Shown piece by piece: positions 34,487-43,634 of a DNA stretch of 62,893 bases (position 1 is the first letter of the stretch; every line of letters begins with the position of its first letter). Source of the stretch: Brevibacterium sp. 239c. Lineage in GTDB: Bacteria; Actinomycetota; Actinomycetes; Actinomycetales; Brevibacteriaceae. The stretch is taken from positions 1-62,893 of the forward strand of contig NZ_FXZH01000023.1 in assembly GCF_900169365.1 (NCBI RefSeq), in the 5' to 3' direction. Below the pieces are notes generated by a model. The model did not search any database, was not told the origin of the DNA, and saw only the letters and a list, made by a program, of their open reading frames with translations. Both the position numbers and the translations under genes were made by a program.

Positions 34487-36181
34487 GTGGCAGAACTTTC
34501 CTATTCCTCAGGTCCTTCCGAGACACCGCTGTTGGGTCAGACCATTCCCGCGCACCTCAAGGCCACAGCGACCACATATGCCCAGGAGCCAGCTCTTGTC
34601 GATCGCTATTCCGATCGCCGTTGGACCTATGCTGAGTTCGACCGCGATACCGACGCCTTGGCGATCGGCCTGCTCGAACGCGGAGTGAAGAAGGGTGACA
34701 GGGTCGGAATCTGGGCGCAGAACGTCGCCGAATGGGCGCTGATCCAGTACGCTACCGCCAAGATCGGCGCGATCCTCGTCAACGTCAATCCCTCCTACCG
34801 CAGCCATGAGCTCGAATACGTCGCCAAGCAGTCCGGGATGACAATGCTCGTCTCCCAGATCACTGCGCCCCCACACTCGGACTTCCACGCGATCGCGACC
34901 GAGGTCGCGGCGAAGGTTCCGGGCCTCGAGCTGGTCTTCATCGACACCGTTCCCTCCGACCTGCTTGGGGACGCGGTCATCGGCGAACGCGAGTCCTTCG
35001 CGCACCTGATCGGCAGCGGTCGAGACCTGCTCGATGATGACGCGGCCAAATATTCGGTACGCCTGGACAAGCTCATCGGCGAGCTGGCGATGGACGACCC
35101 GATCAACATCCAATACACCTCGGGCACAACCGGCTTCCCCAAGGGGGTGACGCTGAGCCACCACAACATCCTCAACAACGGCTTCTTCATCGGAGAGCTG
35201 CTGTCATACTCCGCGGAGGACTCCGTGGTCCTTCCGGTGCCGTACTACCACTGCTTCGGCATGGTCATCGGAAACCTTGCGGCTCTGAGCCACGGTGCCG
35301 CCATCATCCTGCCCGCACCCGGTTTCGATCCTGCGGCGACACTGAAGGCAGTGTCAGAGGAGAAGGCGACCTCACTCTACGGCGTACCGACGATGTTCAT
35401 CGGAGAACTCGAGCATCCAGACTTCGCAAGCTACGACCTCGGTTCGCTGCGCACAGGAGTCATGGCTGGCTCGCCCTGCCCGGTCGAAATCATGAAACGC
35501 GTCATCAACGACATGAATATGGAGGAGGTCGCCATCTGCTACGGAATGACTGAGACCTCGCCGGTGTCGATGATGACCCGCGTCGATGATTCCCTTGAGG
35601 CTCGCACTCAAACCGTCGGTCGTGTCATGCCGCATCTTGAGATCAAGATCGCCGACCCGGTCACAGGCCAAGCCGTCCCACGCGGGCAGAAGGGCGAATT
35701 GTGCACCCGCGGCTATGCGGTCATGCTCGGGTATTGGGAAAATCCGGAGAAGACCGCCGAGGCGATCGATGAGTCTCGTTGGATCCACACCGGAGACCTT
35801 GGAATCATGGATGATGACGGCTACGTCGACATCTCCGGACGGATCAAGGACATGGTCATCCGCGGTGGAGAGAACGTCTACCCCCGTGAGGTGGAGGAGT
35901 TCCTCTACCACCACCCATCGATCAAGGATGTCCAGGTGGTCGGGATCCCGGATGAGAAATACGGTGAGGAGCTCATGGCCTGGGTTATCCTCAAGGACGG
36001 CTTCGACGCTCTGAGCGCGACCGAGGTCAAGGACTTCTGCTCCGGCAGGTTGGCTCACTTCAAAATTCCGCGCTACGTCGAGGTCCGGGAATCATTTCCG
36101 ATGACGGTATCGGGCAAGATCCGCAAGATCGAGCTCCGCGAAGAAGGCGAGAAGATCATCCAGAACACCGCTGCCATGTGA
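34487..36181 (+). CDS. Acyl-CoA synthetase (AMP-forming)
   Basis: 564 residues, full-length ANL enzyme. The P-loop [16 protein letters not shown] (about residue 208), the A5 motif YGMTETSP, A7 [14 protein letters not shown]8 [16 protein letters not shown] and the A10 catalytic lysine in SGKIRK are all intact. It activates a carboxylic acid, probably a medium- or long-chain fatty acid, as the AMP ester and joins it to CoA. The GTG start has AAGGAG upstream. A clear terminator follows, so it is a single-gene unit. Confidence 0.92.
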   Translation: MAELSYSSGPSETPLLGQTIPAHLKATATTYAQEPALVDRYSDRRWTYAEFDRDTDALAIGLLERGVKKGDRVGIWAQNVAEWALIQYATAKIGAILVNVNPSYRSHELEYVAKQSGMTMLVSQITAPPHSDFHAIATEVAAKVPGLELVFIDTVPSDLLGDAVIGERESFAHLIGSGRDLLDDDAAKYSVRLDKLIGELAMDDPINIQYTSGTTGFPKGVTLSHHNILNNGFFIGELLSYSAEDSVVLPVPYYHCFGMVIGNLAALSHGAAIILPAPGFDPAATLKAVSEEKATSLYGVPTMFIGELEHPDFASYDLGSLRTGVMAGSPCPVEIMKRVINDMNMEEVAICYGMTETSPVSMMTRVDDSLEARTQTVGRVMPHLEIKIADPVTGQAVPRGQKGELCTRGYAVMLGYWENPEKTAEAIDESRWIHTGDLGIMDDDGYVDISGRIKDMVIRGGENVYPREVEEFLYHHPSIKDVQVVGIPDEKYGEELMAWVILKDGFDALSATEVKDFCSGRLAHFKIPRYVEVRESFPMTVSGKIRKIELREEGEKIIQNTAAM

Positions 36182-36191
36182 AGGTTCTGAG

Positions 36192-36237
36192 ACTGCAACC
36201 GACGAATGACCCAGGTCACAAGTCGGTTGCAGTTTTT
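36192..36237 (+). terminator. Intrinsic terminator after acyl-CoA synthetase
   Basis: Perfect 12-bp stem ACTGCAACCGAC / GTCGGTTGCAGT (36192-36203, 36222-36233) running into a TTTTT tract. Confidence 0.9.
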
Positions 36238-36278
36238 CTGGCAAGACCCCACGTTTTTCATGTGCGAGCGTTATTCAC

Positions 36279-36284
36279 TAAGAT
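36279..36284 (+). promoter_or_regulatory. Candidate -10 box of gluABCD, leaderless position
   Basis: TAAGAT ends eight bases before the gluA ATG and no SD is present, suggesting that the gluA message begins at or near its start codon. The -35 (TTTCAT at 17-base spacing) is weak. Confidence 0.4.
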
Positions 36285-36292
36285 CAATAGCC

Positions 36293-37042
36293 ATGAGAGC
36301 TGAATCACCACCGTTGGTGTCCGTCACAGATGTCGAGAAGCACTACGGTGATTTTCACGCGCTGAAGCACATCAACCTCAATATCAAAGAACGCGAAGTC
36401 GTCGTCGTCATCGGCCCGTCCGGTTCCGGCAAATCCACTCTGTGCCGGACGATCAACCGCCTGGAGACCATCACCTCAGGCTCGATTACGATCGACGGCA
36501 AACAACTGCCTGCCGAAGGTGCCGCCCTGGCACAGCTGCGCTCCGACGTGGGCATGGTCTTCCAGGCCTTCAACCTCTTCGCCCATAAGACGATTCTGGA
36601 AAACGTCACCCTCGGGCCGATCAAGGTCCGCAAACTGTCCAAAGCCGAAGCCGAAAAGCAGGCAATGGCTCTGCTCGAACGCGTCGGAGTCGCCCACCAA
36701 GCAGATAAATACCCTGCACAGCTCTCCGGTGGACAGCAGCAGCGAGTCGCCATCGCCCGTTCGTTGGCGATGAAGCCGAAGGTGATGCTCTTCGACGAGC
36801 CCACCTCGGCGCTGGACCCCGAGATGATCAACGAGGTCCTCGACGTCATGGTCGGACTCGCCGAAGAAGGCATGACCATGGTGGTCGTGACCCACGAGAT
36901 GGGCTTCGCCAGGAAAGCCGCGCACCGGGTCGTCTTCATGGCCGACGGTGAGATCGTCGAGATCGCCGAGCCTGAGGAGTTCTTCACCAACCCGAAGACT
37001 CCACGCGCCAAGGACTTCCTGTCCAAGATCCTCACTCGCTGA
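36293..37042 (+). CDS. gluA: Glutamate ABC transporter ATPase GluA
   Basis: 249 residues. Walker [11 protein letters not shown]-loop VFQAFNLF, signature [15 protein letters not shown], Walker [15 protein letters not shown] and the H-loop VVTHEMGFA are intact and match polar-amino-acid importers. It powers uptake through GluC and GluD. The ATG at 36293 was chosen because the upstream codons of the frame run back into the terminator. gluB follows after 97 bases. Confidence 0.93.
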   Translation: MRAESPPLVSVTDVEKHYGDFHALKHINLNIKEREVVVVIGPSGSGKSTLCRTINRLETITSGSITIDGKQLPAEGAALAQLRSDVGMVFQAFNLFAHKTILENVTLGPIKVRKLSKAEAEKQAMALLERVGVAHQADKYPAQLSGGQQQRVAIARSLAMKPKVMLFDEPTSALDPEMINEVLDVMVGLAEEGMTMVVVTHEMGFARKAAHRVVFMADGEIVEIAEPEEFFTNPKTPRAKDFLSKILTR

Positions 37043-37139
37043 GCGCGCCGAACGAAGCTGTTCGGCGTTCAGCAATGCACCATTTTCAGTTCTGCACCAC
37101 TTCACCCCGTCACATGCACCACACTCACAAGGAGAAACG

Positions 37140-38039
37140 ATGAAGAAGCTCAGACTCTCAATCGCATCTGTTGCCATCGGACTGCTCGCACTCAGCGGCT
37201 GCGGTCAAGGCGGAACCCCTGATGCACCGGCCGAGGGCGACGGTGACCAGGCCAAGGCACCTGAGTACACAGTCAACGACAGCGCCGATTTCAAAGACTC
37301 CAAGACCTGGAAGGCCGCCAAGGACGCCGGCAAGCTGAAGATCGGCGTCAAGTACGACCAGCCGGGACTCGGCAACGTCAAGGCCGGTACGAAGGAGCCT
37401 GCGGGCTTCGATATCGAGATCGCGAAGATGGTGGCCGCACAGTTGGGCTTCAGCCCAGACCAGATCAAGTACACAGAGACCGTCTCTGCCAACCGTGAGC
37501 CCTTCCTGCAGCAGGGCAACGTCGACATGATCGTGGCCACGTACACGATCAATGACGAACGCAAGAAGGTCGTTGACTTCGCCGGACCGTACTACATCGC
37601 CGGTCAGGATCTGCTCGTGGCGAAGGACTCCGACATCGCCGGTCCCGACGATCTCGACGGCAAGAAGGTCTGCTCCGTGGACGGGTCGACTCCGGCACAG
37701 AACATTGAAGAGAAGTACACCAAGGCAGAGCTCGTGGCCTATGACACCTACTCGAAGTGTGTCACTGACCTGCAGTCGGGTTCCGTTGACGCGGTGACCA
37801 CCGATGACGCGATCCTGCGTGGCTACGCCAAGCAGTACGAAGGCGAGTTCAAGGTCGTCGGCAAACCGTTCACCGAAGAACCATACGGTGTCGGCCTGCC
37901 CAAGGGAGACGACGCCATGCGTGACGCCGTCAACGATGCCCTGCAGAAGGGCATGGACGACGGTGACTGGAAGAAGGCATTCGAATACACCCTCGGTTCC
38001 ACCGATGATGTCGACATGCCCAAGATCGACCGTTACTGA
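37140..38039 (+). CDS. gluB: Glutamate-binding lipoprotein GluB
   Basis: 299 residues. The lipobox LSGC gives lipidated Cys21. The mature protein is a family 3 solute-binding protein: IGVKYDQPGLG, AGFDIEIAKMVAAQLG, VDMIVATYTINDERKKVVDF and GPYYIAGQDLLV. Similarity in pattern to corynebacterial GluB suggests glutamate, possibly with other acidic amino acids. CAAGGAG precedes the ATG. A perfect hairpin lies between this gene and gluC. Confidence 0.92.
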   Translation: MKKLRLSIASVAIGLLALSGCGQGGTPDAPAEGDGDQAKAPEYTVNDSADFKDSKTWKAAKDAGKLKIGVKYDQPGLGNVKAGTKEPAGFDIEIAKMVAAQLGFSPDQIKYTETVSANREPFLQQGNVDMIVATYTINDERKKVVDFAGPYYIAGQDLLVAKDSDIAGPDDLDGKKVCSVDGSTPAQNIEEKYTKAELVAYDTYSKCVTDLQSGSVDAVTTDDAILRGYAKQYEGEFKVVGKPFTEEPYGVGLPKGDDAMRDAVNDALQKGMDDGDWKKAFEYTLGSTDDVDMPKIDRY

Positions 38040-38058
38040 CCAGCCTTCAGATTGACAT

Positions 38059-38090
38059 GATGTGAGGGCACCCAACGGTGCCCTCACATC
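38059..38090 (+). promoter_or_regulatory. Intra-operon hairpin between gluB and gluC
   Basis: Perfect 14-bp stem GATGTGAGGGCACC / GGTGCCCTCACATC with the loop CAAC. It has no T-run and sits just before the gluC SD. It could protect the 3' end of gluB mRNA, terminate partly, or mask gluC translation, giving more binding protein than permease. Confidence 0.8.
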
Positions 38091-38106
38091 GATTAAGGAA
38101 TCTGGA

Positions 38107-38769
38107 ATGGATTTTCTGCAACTTCTCGAGATGTTCCTCTCCGGCATCTGGGGCACCATCAAACTCTTCGCCGTCGCCCTGATCGGCGCCCTCATACTGG
38201 GTACGATCCTGGCCGGCATGCGGGTCTCACCGACGCCGGTCCTGCGGACCGCAGCCTCGACGTACATCAACGTCGTCAGGAACACGCCGCTGACGCTGGT
38301 GATGTTCTTCTGCGCCTTCGGGCTGCCGTTCCTCGACATCCGCTTCGGCGCGACGAGCTCCTTCAATTCCTTCGTCTATGCAACGCTGGCGCTTACGGCC
38401 TATACGGCCTGTTTCGTCGCCGAGACCCTCAAGTCAGGGATCTCGACGGTTCCAGTGGGCCAAGCCGAAGCAGCACGGGCCATCGGACTCACGTTCGGAC
38501 AGACCCTGAACCAGGTCGTTCTGCCCCAGGCATTCCGCACCGTCATCCCGCCTCTGGGCAGCGTCATCATCGCGCTGTTGAAGAACACCTCGATCGCCTC
38601 GGCGTTCAACAACCGTGAACTCATCTCAGCCATGCGCAATGCCATCGAAGTTCGAGGCGACCTGGTGGTCCCACTTCTGTTCGGGACCGCTCTTGCCTAC
38701 CTGATCCTGGCGCTGATCCTCGGTCGCGTCTTCGACTACCTCGAGAAGAAGCTGGTGATCCTGCGATGA
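38107..38769 (+). CDS. gluC: Glutamate ABC transporter permease GluC
   Basis: 220 residues, about five membrane segments, with the His/Glu/Gln permease pattern: NTPLTLVMFFCAFGLP near residue 60 and the EAA loop GQAEAARAIGLTFGQTL near residue 115 that contacts GluA. Pairs with GluD to form the channel. AAGGAA precedes the ATG; the stop overlaps gluD (ATGA). Confidence 0.92.
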   Translation: MDFLQLLEMFLSGIWGTIKLFAVALIGALILGTILAGMRVSPTPVLRTAASTYINVVRNTPLTLVMFFCAFGLPFLDIRFGATSSFNSFVYATLALTAYTACFVAETLKSGISTVPVGQAEAARAIGLTFGQTLNQVVLPQAFRTVIPPLGSVIIALLKNTSIASAFNNRELISAMRNAIEVRGDLVVPLLFGTALAYLILALILGRVFDYLEKKLVILR

Positions 38770-39608
38770 GCGCACCGACTCAGGTCCTGTTCGACGAACC
38801 CGGCCCCAAGGCCCGTCGCAACAACATCATCCTCTCGATCGTCTCCGTGCTTGTGCTGGCCGGGCTCATCGCCTTCGTGATCTGGAAGTTCGCAGACGCC
38901 GGGCAGCTGGACCCTGCGAAATGGTACCCATTCACGTTCTCCCAGATTCAGCTCGTGCTGCTTCAAGGAATGGGGGCAACGCTGAAGGTCGCGGTCGTCG
39001 CCTCTCTGCTGGCCCTTGTCGTCGGCGTCGTGTTCGCGCTGCTGCGACTCTCAAGCAAGAAGATCATCTCGGTGCCGGGGACCATCATCCTCGAGTTCTT
39101 CCGCGGTGTGCCAGTTCTGCTGCTGATCTTTGCGATGTTCCTCATCTTCGGCAACACCATCGGAGCATTCTGGTCAGTCGTCATCGGCCTCACGCTCTAC
39201 AACGGTATGGTTCTGGCAGAGATCATCCGTGCCGGCATCCTCGCCGTTCCGAAGGGACAACGGGAAGCCGGCATGGCCATCGGTATGCGTCCGGGGCAGG
39301 TGATGAGTCTGGTGCTGATGCCGCAGGCTCTGCGCGCGATGATGCCCACGATCATCGCTCAGATCGTCGTGCTGCTCAAGGACTCGGCCCTGGGATTCAT
39401 CGTCACCTACCAGGACCTGCTGTACCAGGTGAACCTCATCGGCCGTGAGTACAACAACCTGCTCCCGACGTTCCTCGTCGGTGCGGTGCTGTTCATCATC
39501 ATCAACATGATCGTCGCCGGCATCGCCCGGTGGCTGGAGAAGCGACTGCAGCGCAAGACCACCGCTCCCGTCGGGGCGGAAGGGCTGTCAGCGAAGACCA
39601 CCGCCTGA
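38766..39608 (+). CDS. gluD: Glutamate ABC transporter permease GluD
   Basis: 280 residues. A first membrane helix after a polar N-terminus, then the permease domain with FFRGVPVLLLIFAMFLIFG and the EAA loop GQREAGMAIGMRPGQVM. It is longer than GluC by an N-terminal segment, as in other gluABCD systems. It overlaps gluC by four bases, and a hairpin terminator closes the operon. Confidence 0.93.
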   Translation: MSAPTQVLFDEPGPKARRNNIILSIVSVLVLAGLIAFVIWKFADAGQLDPAKWYPFTFSQIQLVLLQGMGATLKVAVVASLLALVVGVVFALLRLSSKKIISVPGTIILEFFRGVPVLLLIFAMFLIFGNTIGAFWSVVIGLTLYNGMVLAEIIRAGILAVPKGQREAGMAIGMRPGQVMSLVLMPQALRAMMPTIIAQIVVLLKDSALGFIVTYQDLLYQVNLIGREYNNLLPTFLVGAVLFIIINMIVAGIARWLEKRLQRKTTAPVGAEGLSAKTTA

Positions 39609-39619
39609 ACGGACTGAAA

Positions 39620-39659
39620 CAGGGTGGCGTCGGAGAGTGAAGATACCGGCGCCACCCTG
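39620..39659 (+). terminator. Hairpin at the end of gluABCD
   Basis: 10-bp stem CAGGGTGGCG / CGCCACCCTG with a 20-base loop, eleven bases past the gluD stop; short TAATGTT tail. Confidence 0.7.
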
Positions 39660-39702
39660 TAATGTTCCTATCAAGGACCATGCCGCTGACAAGGAGTCCC
39701 AT

Positions 39703-40020
39703 ATGCAGCCTGAACTCAGTTCCACCCCCGTCACGGTGGTCAAGAATCCTGGTCGCGAACGCTATGAGATCTTCACTGCTGAGGATCCCGTCCAGTTCGC
39801 AGGCTTCCTCGCCTATCGCGTCATCGACGAGCAGAAGGTCGAACTCCAACACACCATCATCTCCGAAGGCTTCTCACGCCGCGGCTTCGCGCGCACACTG
39901 GTGACCAGCGTTCTCGATCAGATCCGGGACGAGGGCGGTCTCATCGTCCCGACGTGCAGCTACGTCCAGGACTATCTGCAACGATTCCCGCAGTACGCCG
40001 ATCTCGTGACGAAGGCTTGA
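39703..40020 (+). CDS. YjdJ-type small GNAT acetyltransferase
   Basis: 105 residues. It matches the short GNAT subgroup: FLAYRVIDEQKVELQHTIIS, the acyl-CoA loop FSRRGFARTLVTSVLD and the conserved IVPTCSYVQDYLQRFPQY end with its cysteine. The acceptor is unknown. AAGGAG lies upstream of the ATG at 39703. The stop overlaps a possible TTG start of gluQ. Confidence 0.85.
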   Translation: MQPELSSTPVTVVKNPGRERYEIFTAEDPVQFAGFLAYRVIDEQKVELQHTIISEGFSRRGFARTLVTSVLDQIRDEGGLIVPTCSYVQDYLQRFPQYADLVTKA

Positions 40021-40061
40021 GCGAAGCACGCCCAGAGTCGAATCCACAGGCTGCGAGGCTC

Positions 40062-40997
40062 ATGACTTCGCAGACTGGTGCGGGTCGATTCGCGCCCAGT
40101 CCCAGCGGCGACCTGCACATCGGCAATATCCGCTCAGGGCTGCTGGCCTATGTACGTGCGCGTCAGACCGGGAGGCAGTTCCTCTGGCGCATCGAAGACC
40201 TCGACCGGGCTAAGCCCGGTGCGGCGCAATCACAGCTCGAGGTCTTCGCCGACCTGGGCGTCACCCCCGATGAGCCGCCGCTCGTCCAATCCGAGCGCCT
40301 CGGCGTCTACAACGAGGCGCTGAACCGCCTCGATGGGCAGGGACTGGTCTACGAGTGCTACTGCTCACGTAAGGACATTCAACAGGCTCCGTCGGCACCC
40401 CACTCTCCGCCCGGTGCGTATCCCGGAACCTGTCGTGATCTGCCCGAATCCGCCCGTGAACGGCATCGGCAGCGGCTTGAAGAACAGGGGCGCAGCCCGG
40501 CACTGCGGCTGAGGACCGACAACGCTGAGATCACAGTCCACGATCGTCTGCTGGGAGACATTACGGCCCCGGTCGATGATCTGGTCCTCAAACGCGGCGA
40601 TGGAGTCTTCGCCTACAATCTCATCGTCATAGTCGATGACGGGGCCAGCGGTGTCGACGAGGTGGTGCGCGGTGACGATCTGGTCACCTCGGCGCCTCGT
40701 CAAGCTTATCTGGCCCACCTGCTGGGTCTGCCGCAGCCCTCCTGGCTGCACGTCCCATTGGTGGTGAACACGGCCGGCAAGCGCTTGGCCAAACGCGATG
40801 GTGCGGTCACCTATCAGCAGCTGCGCAACCTGGGTTGGACACGTCAGGACGTCTACGCCTGGATGGGGGACTCCCTCGGGCTGGCAGGCTCAGAGGGATC
40901 GTGGTCATGCATCGATGACATGGTGGCAGGCGTGGACTTCGATCGTCTGGTCTCCGAGGAGACCGTGTTCGTTCCACCTGCAGGCGCAGACGGCTGA
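40062..40997 (+). CDS. gluQ: Glutamyl-queuosine tRNA(Asp) synthetase
   Basis: 311 residues, shorter than GluRS because the anticodon-binding half is missing. HIGH-like motif PSPSGDLHIGN, KMSKS-like GKRLAKRDG and the zinc-type cysteines (CYCSRKD, then YPGTCRD) are present. It attaches glutamate to queuosine in tRNA-Asp. I used the ATG at 40062 with GCGAGG nearby; an in-frame TTG at 40017 that overlaps the upstream stop would add 15 residues. Linked to the acetyltransferase gene in one transcript. Confidence 0.9.
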   Translation: MTSQTGAGRFAPSPSGDLHIGNIRSGLLAYVRARQTGRQFLWRIEDLDRAKPGAAQSQLEVFADLGVTPDEPPLVQSERLGVYNEALNRLDGQGLVYECYCSRKDIQQAPSAPHSPPGAYPGTCRDLPESARERHRQRLEEQGRSPALRLRTDNAEITVHDRLLGDITAPVDDLVLKRGDGVFAYNLIVIVDDGASGVDEVVRGDDLVTSAPRQAYLAHLLGLPQPSWLHVPLVVNTAGKRLAKRDGAVTYQQLRNLGWTRQDVYAWMGDSLGLAGSEGSWSCIDDMVAGVDFDRLVSEETVFVPPAGADG

Positions 40998-41034
40998 CAG
41001 ACTTCACCGCCTGAGCAACAGCTCCTGAGTAACT

Positions 41035-42321
41035 TCAGGCAGCGGTATCGAGGCCCTCAGCGATGACCTTGCCGTAGATGGATTCGAACGTATCGAGCGT
41101 GTACTCGATGTCATGTTTGGCCACCACATCGAGTGAGGCCCTGGACATGGCGTCAAGCTGTTCGTCGGGAAGCTCGCAGATCCGCGTGAACCTGGAGGCC
41201 AACTCCTCGATATCGCGTGGTGGGAACAGGAAACCGTTGACGCCGTCCCTGACCAGATGTGGCAGGGCCACCGCGTCTGCGAGGACGACCGGTTTCCGTG
41301 AGGCCAGGGCCTCGAGCGTCGCGATCGACTGCAACTCAGCGGTCGAGGGCATGCAGAAGAACGTGCAGCGTTGGTAAGCGTCCATGAGTTCTTTGTCGCT
41401 GATCTTGCCGAGGACATGGATGCGGTCTGCAATTCCGAGGTCTGCAGCAAGGTCCTTGAGCGGCTCCTCCTGATCCCCGCCGCCGACGATGTCAGCTTCG
41501 AGGCCGAGCGCGGGATCCGTCTTCGCGACCGCTTCGACGATGTCGGCGGCGTGCTTCTCTGAGGAGAGTCGGCCCACGAAGAGAACACGTGGTGGTGTCT
41601 CCCCGGTGTCAGGCGCTGTCGCGCTTGGCCCAGCCGCCGTCGGCGATCCCGCAGGAGTTGTCGGGGATCCCGCGGACTCCGTCTCAGACGCTGTGGCCTG
41701 ATCGTCTCGTAGGTGCGCGAATCGTTCCAGGTCGATGCCGCAGGAGACTGCCCGAATGGGGGAGGAGAAGCCGTTCTGTGTGAGTAGGTCCGCAGCGAGC
41801 TGCGTCGGAACCGTGATGAAGTCTGCGGACTGGAACTTACGGCGCAGATCCCACCAGGCAATGGAGGTGCCCCCGTCGAGGAGGGGTTTCGGTGCGCGCA
41901 CATAAGGGCGTACGTTATCGGGCATGAAGTGGTTCGTGGCCACGACCGGGATCCGGCGTTTGCTGGCTTCTGAGAAGGCGTAGCGACCGATGACGAAGTG
42001 AGCCTGAGTATGTACTACGTCGGGCTGCAGAGAATCGAGGAGGCGAGACAGCTCAGGTTTCGTCTCCCACGGCATGCAGATGGTCCAGGTCGGGTGCAGC
42101 GGCCACCGATGAGAGGTCAGCCGGTGGACCGTGACACCGTTCTCAGTGCTCACCGACGCCTTCCCGGTTGCAGAGGGGCAGGCGACGTGAACATCATTGC
42201 CGCGGGCGGCGAGCCCAGCGGCCAGACGTTCTGCGAACTTGGCGGCGCCATTGACCTCGGGTGCGTAGGTTTCCGTCGGAATGAGAATGCGGCGGGCTGG
42301 GGTGTGGCTATGCGCGGACAG
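41035..42321 (-). CDS. GT4 glycosyltransferase with a non-standard (CTG) start
   Basis: About 428 residues, GT-B fold. The N-terminal domain has ILIPTETYAPEVNGAAKFAE, needed for the acceptor site, and VHTQAHFVIG; the donor domain has RVLFVGRLSSEKH and the ExxxE motif region STAELQSIATLEALASRKP. It resembles actinobacterial mannosyltransferases of the PimB type. Between the domains is a low-complexity Ala/Thr/Ser/Pro stretch. Coding similarity extends well upstream of the first standard start (GTG at 42153) but no ATG, GTG or TTG occurs in that segment. GAGGAG lies nine bases before a CTG at 42321, which I take as the start. It overlaps or abuts the DMT gene stop. Confidence 0.8.
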   Translation of the reverse strand: MSAHSHTPARRILIPTETYAPEVNGAAKFAERLAAGLAARGNDVHVACPSATGKASVSTENGVTVHRLTSHRWPLHPTWTICMPWETKPELSRLLDSLQPDVVHTQAHFVIGRYAFSEASKRRIPVVATNHFMPDNVRPYVRAPKPLLDGGTSIAWWDLRRKFQSADFITVPTQLAADLLTQNGFSSPIRAVSCGIDLERFAHLRDDQATASETESAGSPTTPAGSPTAAGPSATAPDTGETPPRVLFVGRLSSEKHAADIVEAVAKTDPALGLEADIVGGGDQEEPLKDLAADLGIADRIHVLGKISDKELMDAYQRCTFFCMPSTAELQSIATLEALASRKPVVLADAVALPHLVRDGVNGFLFPPRDIEELASRFTRICELPDEQLDAMSRASLDVVAKHDIEYTLDTFESIYGKVIAEGLDTAA

Positions 42322-42324
42322 GAT

Positions 42325-43236
42325 TCAACTCTCCTCGGTGTCGGGCAACTGGTCTGTGCGACGGGCAACTCGACGCTCGTGTTCTCGATCTTTGACATCG
42401 GGGTGATACCGCGACAATACAACGACGCCCAGACAGGCGACCAATCCGGTGGCTGCGATCACGACGACGAGCCAGACAGGTGCAGATGCTGCCTCCCCGA
42501 GGACGACCGATCCGAGGATAACCGCGCCGATCGGATCAACGACGGTCAGGCCGGCGATGACCATCTCTGGAGGGCCGGCAGCGTAGGCGTTCTGGACGAA
42601 CCAGGATCCGACCGCAGTTGCAGCGATGAGACCGACGACGTTGAGCCATGTGACCTGGTCAAGACCTGCCCGGAGCAGCTGAACGCTGACCAGGTGCGTA
42701 TTCGTGGCCACGCAAGCGAAGAGCAGGCCCGCGGCCGTGATGAGCACCAGCTGGGGTGCGCCACGGAAGAACAGCATGATGGCCAGACCCAGAGCGAGGA
42801 TGACCGCAGTGATCACCACAAGCGGCAACGCGTCAGTGCCCAGATGCACCTCAGTGCGTGCCGTGGTGGCGGAGAGGGCGACGAAGATCGTCACTGCCAC
42901 CGTGCACCAGACGACTGCCTGCACGAGTCGTCGGTTGACCTTCAGTCCCCGGTGCCGCACACCCAGTAGGACGGAGACGATGAGGGAGAAGGCGCCGACT
43001 GGCTGGACGACCATAACCGGGGCGAGGGCCAGAGCGACGACGTTGCCCACGGTGCCCAGGCCGGTGACGATCAGTCCGATCAGCCATTTCCTGTTGCTCA
43101 GCAGCTCCTTGAAGTGAGCCCAACTCAGTCCGTTGTGGGAGTTGTCCTGACCTGCGACCGCGTCATGTTGGTACAGAGCTCCATAGGCCAGTGCCACTGC
43201 CGCAAGGACGGCGAGGGCGATTGCCACTATGGTCAC
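42325..43236 (-). CDS. DMT-family membrane protein
   Basis: 303 residues, about nine membrane segments in two half-repeats (VALALAPVMVVQPVGAFSLI and GLTVVDPIGAVILGSVVLGE are the paired signature stretches). DMT proteins carry small metabolites, or in the NIPA branch magnesium; the substrate is unknown. The GTG at 43236 follows GGAAGAAG; the frame extends further upstream without an SD. It is directly followed by the glycosyltransferase, so a role in supplying or flipping envelope precursors is possible but is inference. Confidence 0.8.
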   Translation of the reverse strand: MTIVAIALAVLAAVALAYGALYQHDAVAGQDNSHNGLSWAHFKELLSNRKWLIGLIVTGLGTVGNVVALALAPVMVVQPVGAFSLIVSVLLGVRHRGLKVNRRLVQAVVWCTVAVTIFVALSATTARTEVHLGTDALPLVVITAVILALGLAIMLFFRGAPQLVLITAAGLLFACVATNTHLVSVQLLRAGLDQVTWLNVVGLIAATAVGSWFVQNAYAAGPPEMVIAGLTVVDPIGAVILGSVVLGEAASAPVWLVVVIAATGLVACLGVVVLSRYHPDVKDREHERRVARRTDQLPDTEES

Positions 43237-43460
43237 GTGCACTTCTTCCGCTGCATGGATGGGGTGAGGAATCCCTTTGATTTTACAGTGCAGCCACCTC
43301 GCCGAGGTGGTTGTTGACTGGGTTTGTCCTGACTGTACGGATTGCACGGTGTTCGCTGGTGGGGTAAACCCGAGTTGTGAGCTAAAGCACTGTTGCTCGC
43401 TTTGTCGTGAGCCTCGGGTCTTTGCTAAGCTGACATTACGTACGCAGGTAACTGCGGCAT

Positions 43461-43533
43461 TCCTCCGTAGCTCAGTTGGCAGAGCATTCGACTGTTAATC
43501 GAAGGGTCGCTGGTTCGAGCCCAGCCGGAGGAG
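43461..43533 (+). tRNA. tRNA-Asn (anticodon GTT)
   Basis: 73-nt cloverleaf: acceptor TCCTCCG / CGGAGGA, D arm GCTC-AGTTGGCA-GAGC, anticodon stem TTCGA / TCGAA with loop CTGTTAA (GTT), T arm GCTGG-TTCGAGC-CCAGC, discriminator G. CCA is not encoded. Confidence 0.96.
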
Positions 43534-43539
43534 CAGCCT

Positions 43540-43568
43540 AGGCCCCGTCCATTTGGACGGGGCCTTTG
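43540..43568 (+). terminator. Intrinsic terminator after tRNA-Asn
   Basis: Perfect 11-bp stem AGGCCCCGTCC / GGACGGGGCCT with an ATTT loop and a short T-tail, seven bases past the tRNA. Confidence 0.88.
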
Positions 43569-43634
43569 TCGTGCCCGGTCGACCCATCCCTCAATCACGG
43601 GGAATAGGTGAACGAGAATGCCAGTTATCGAGGT

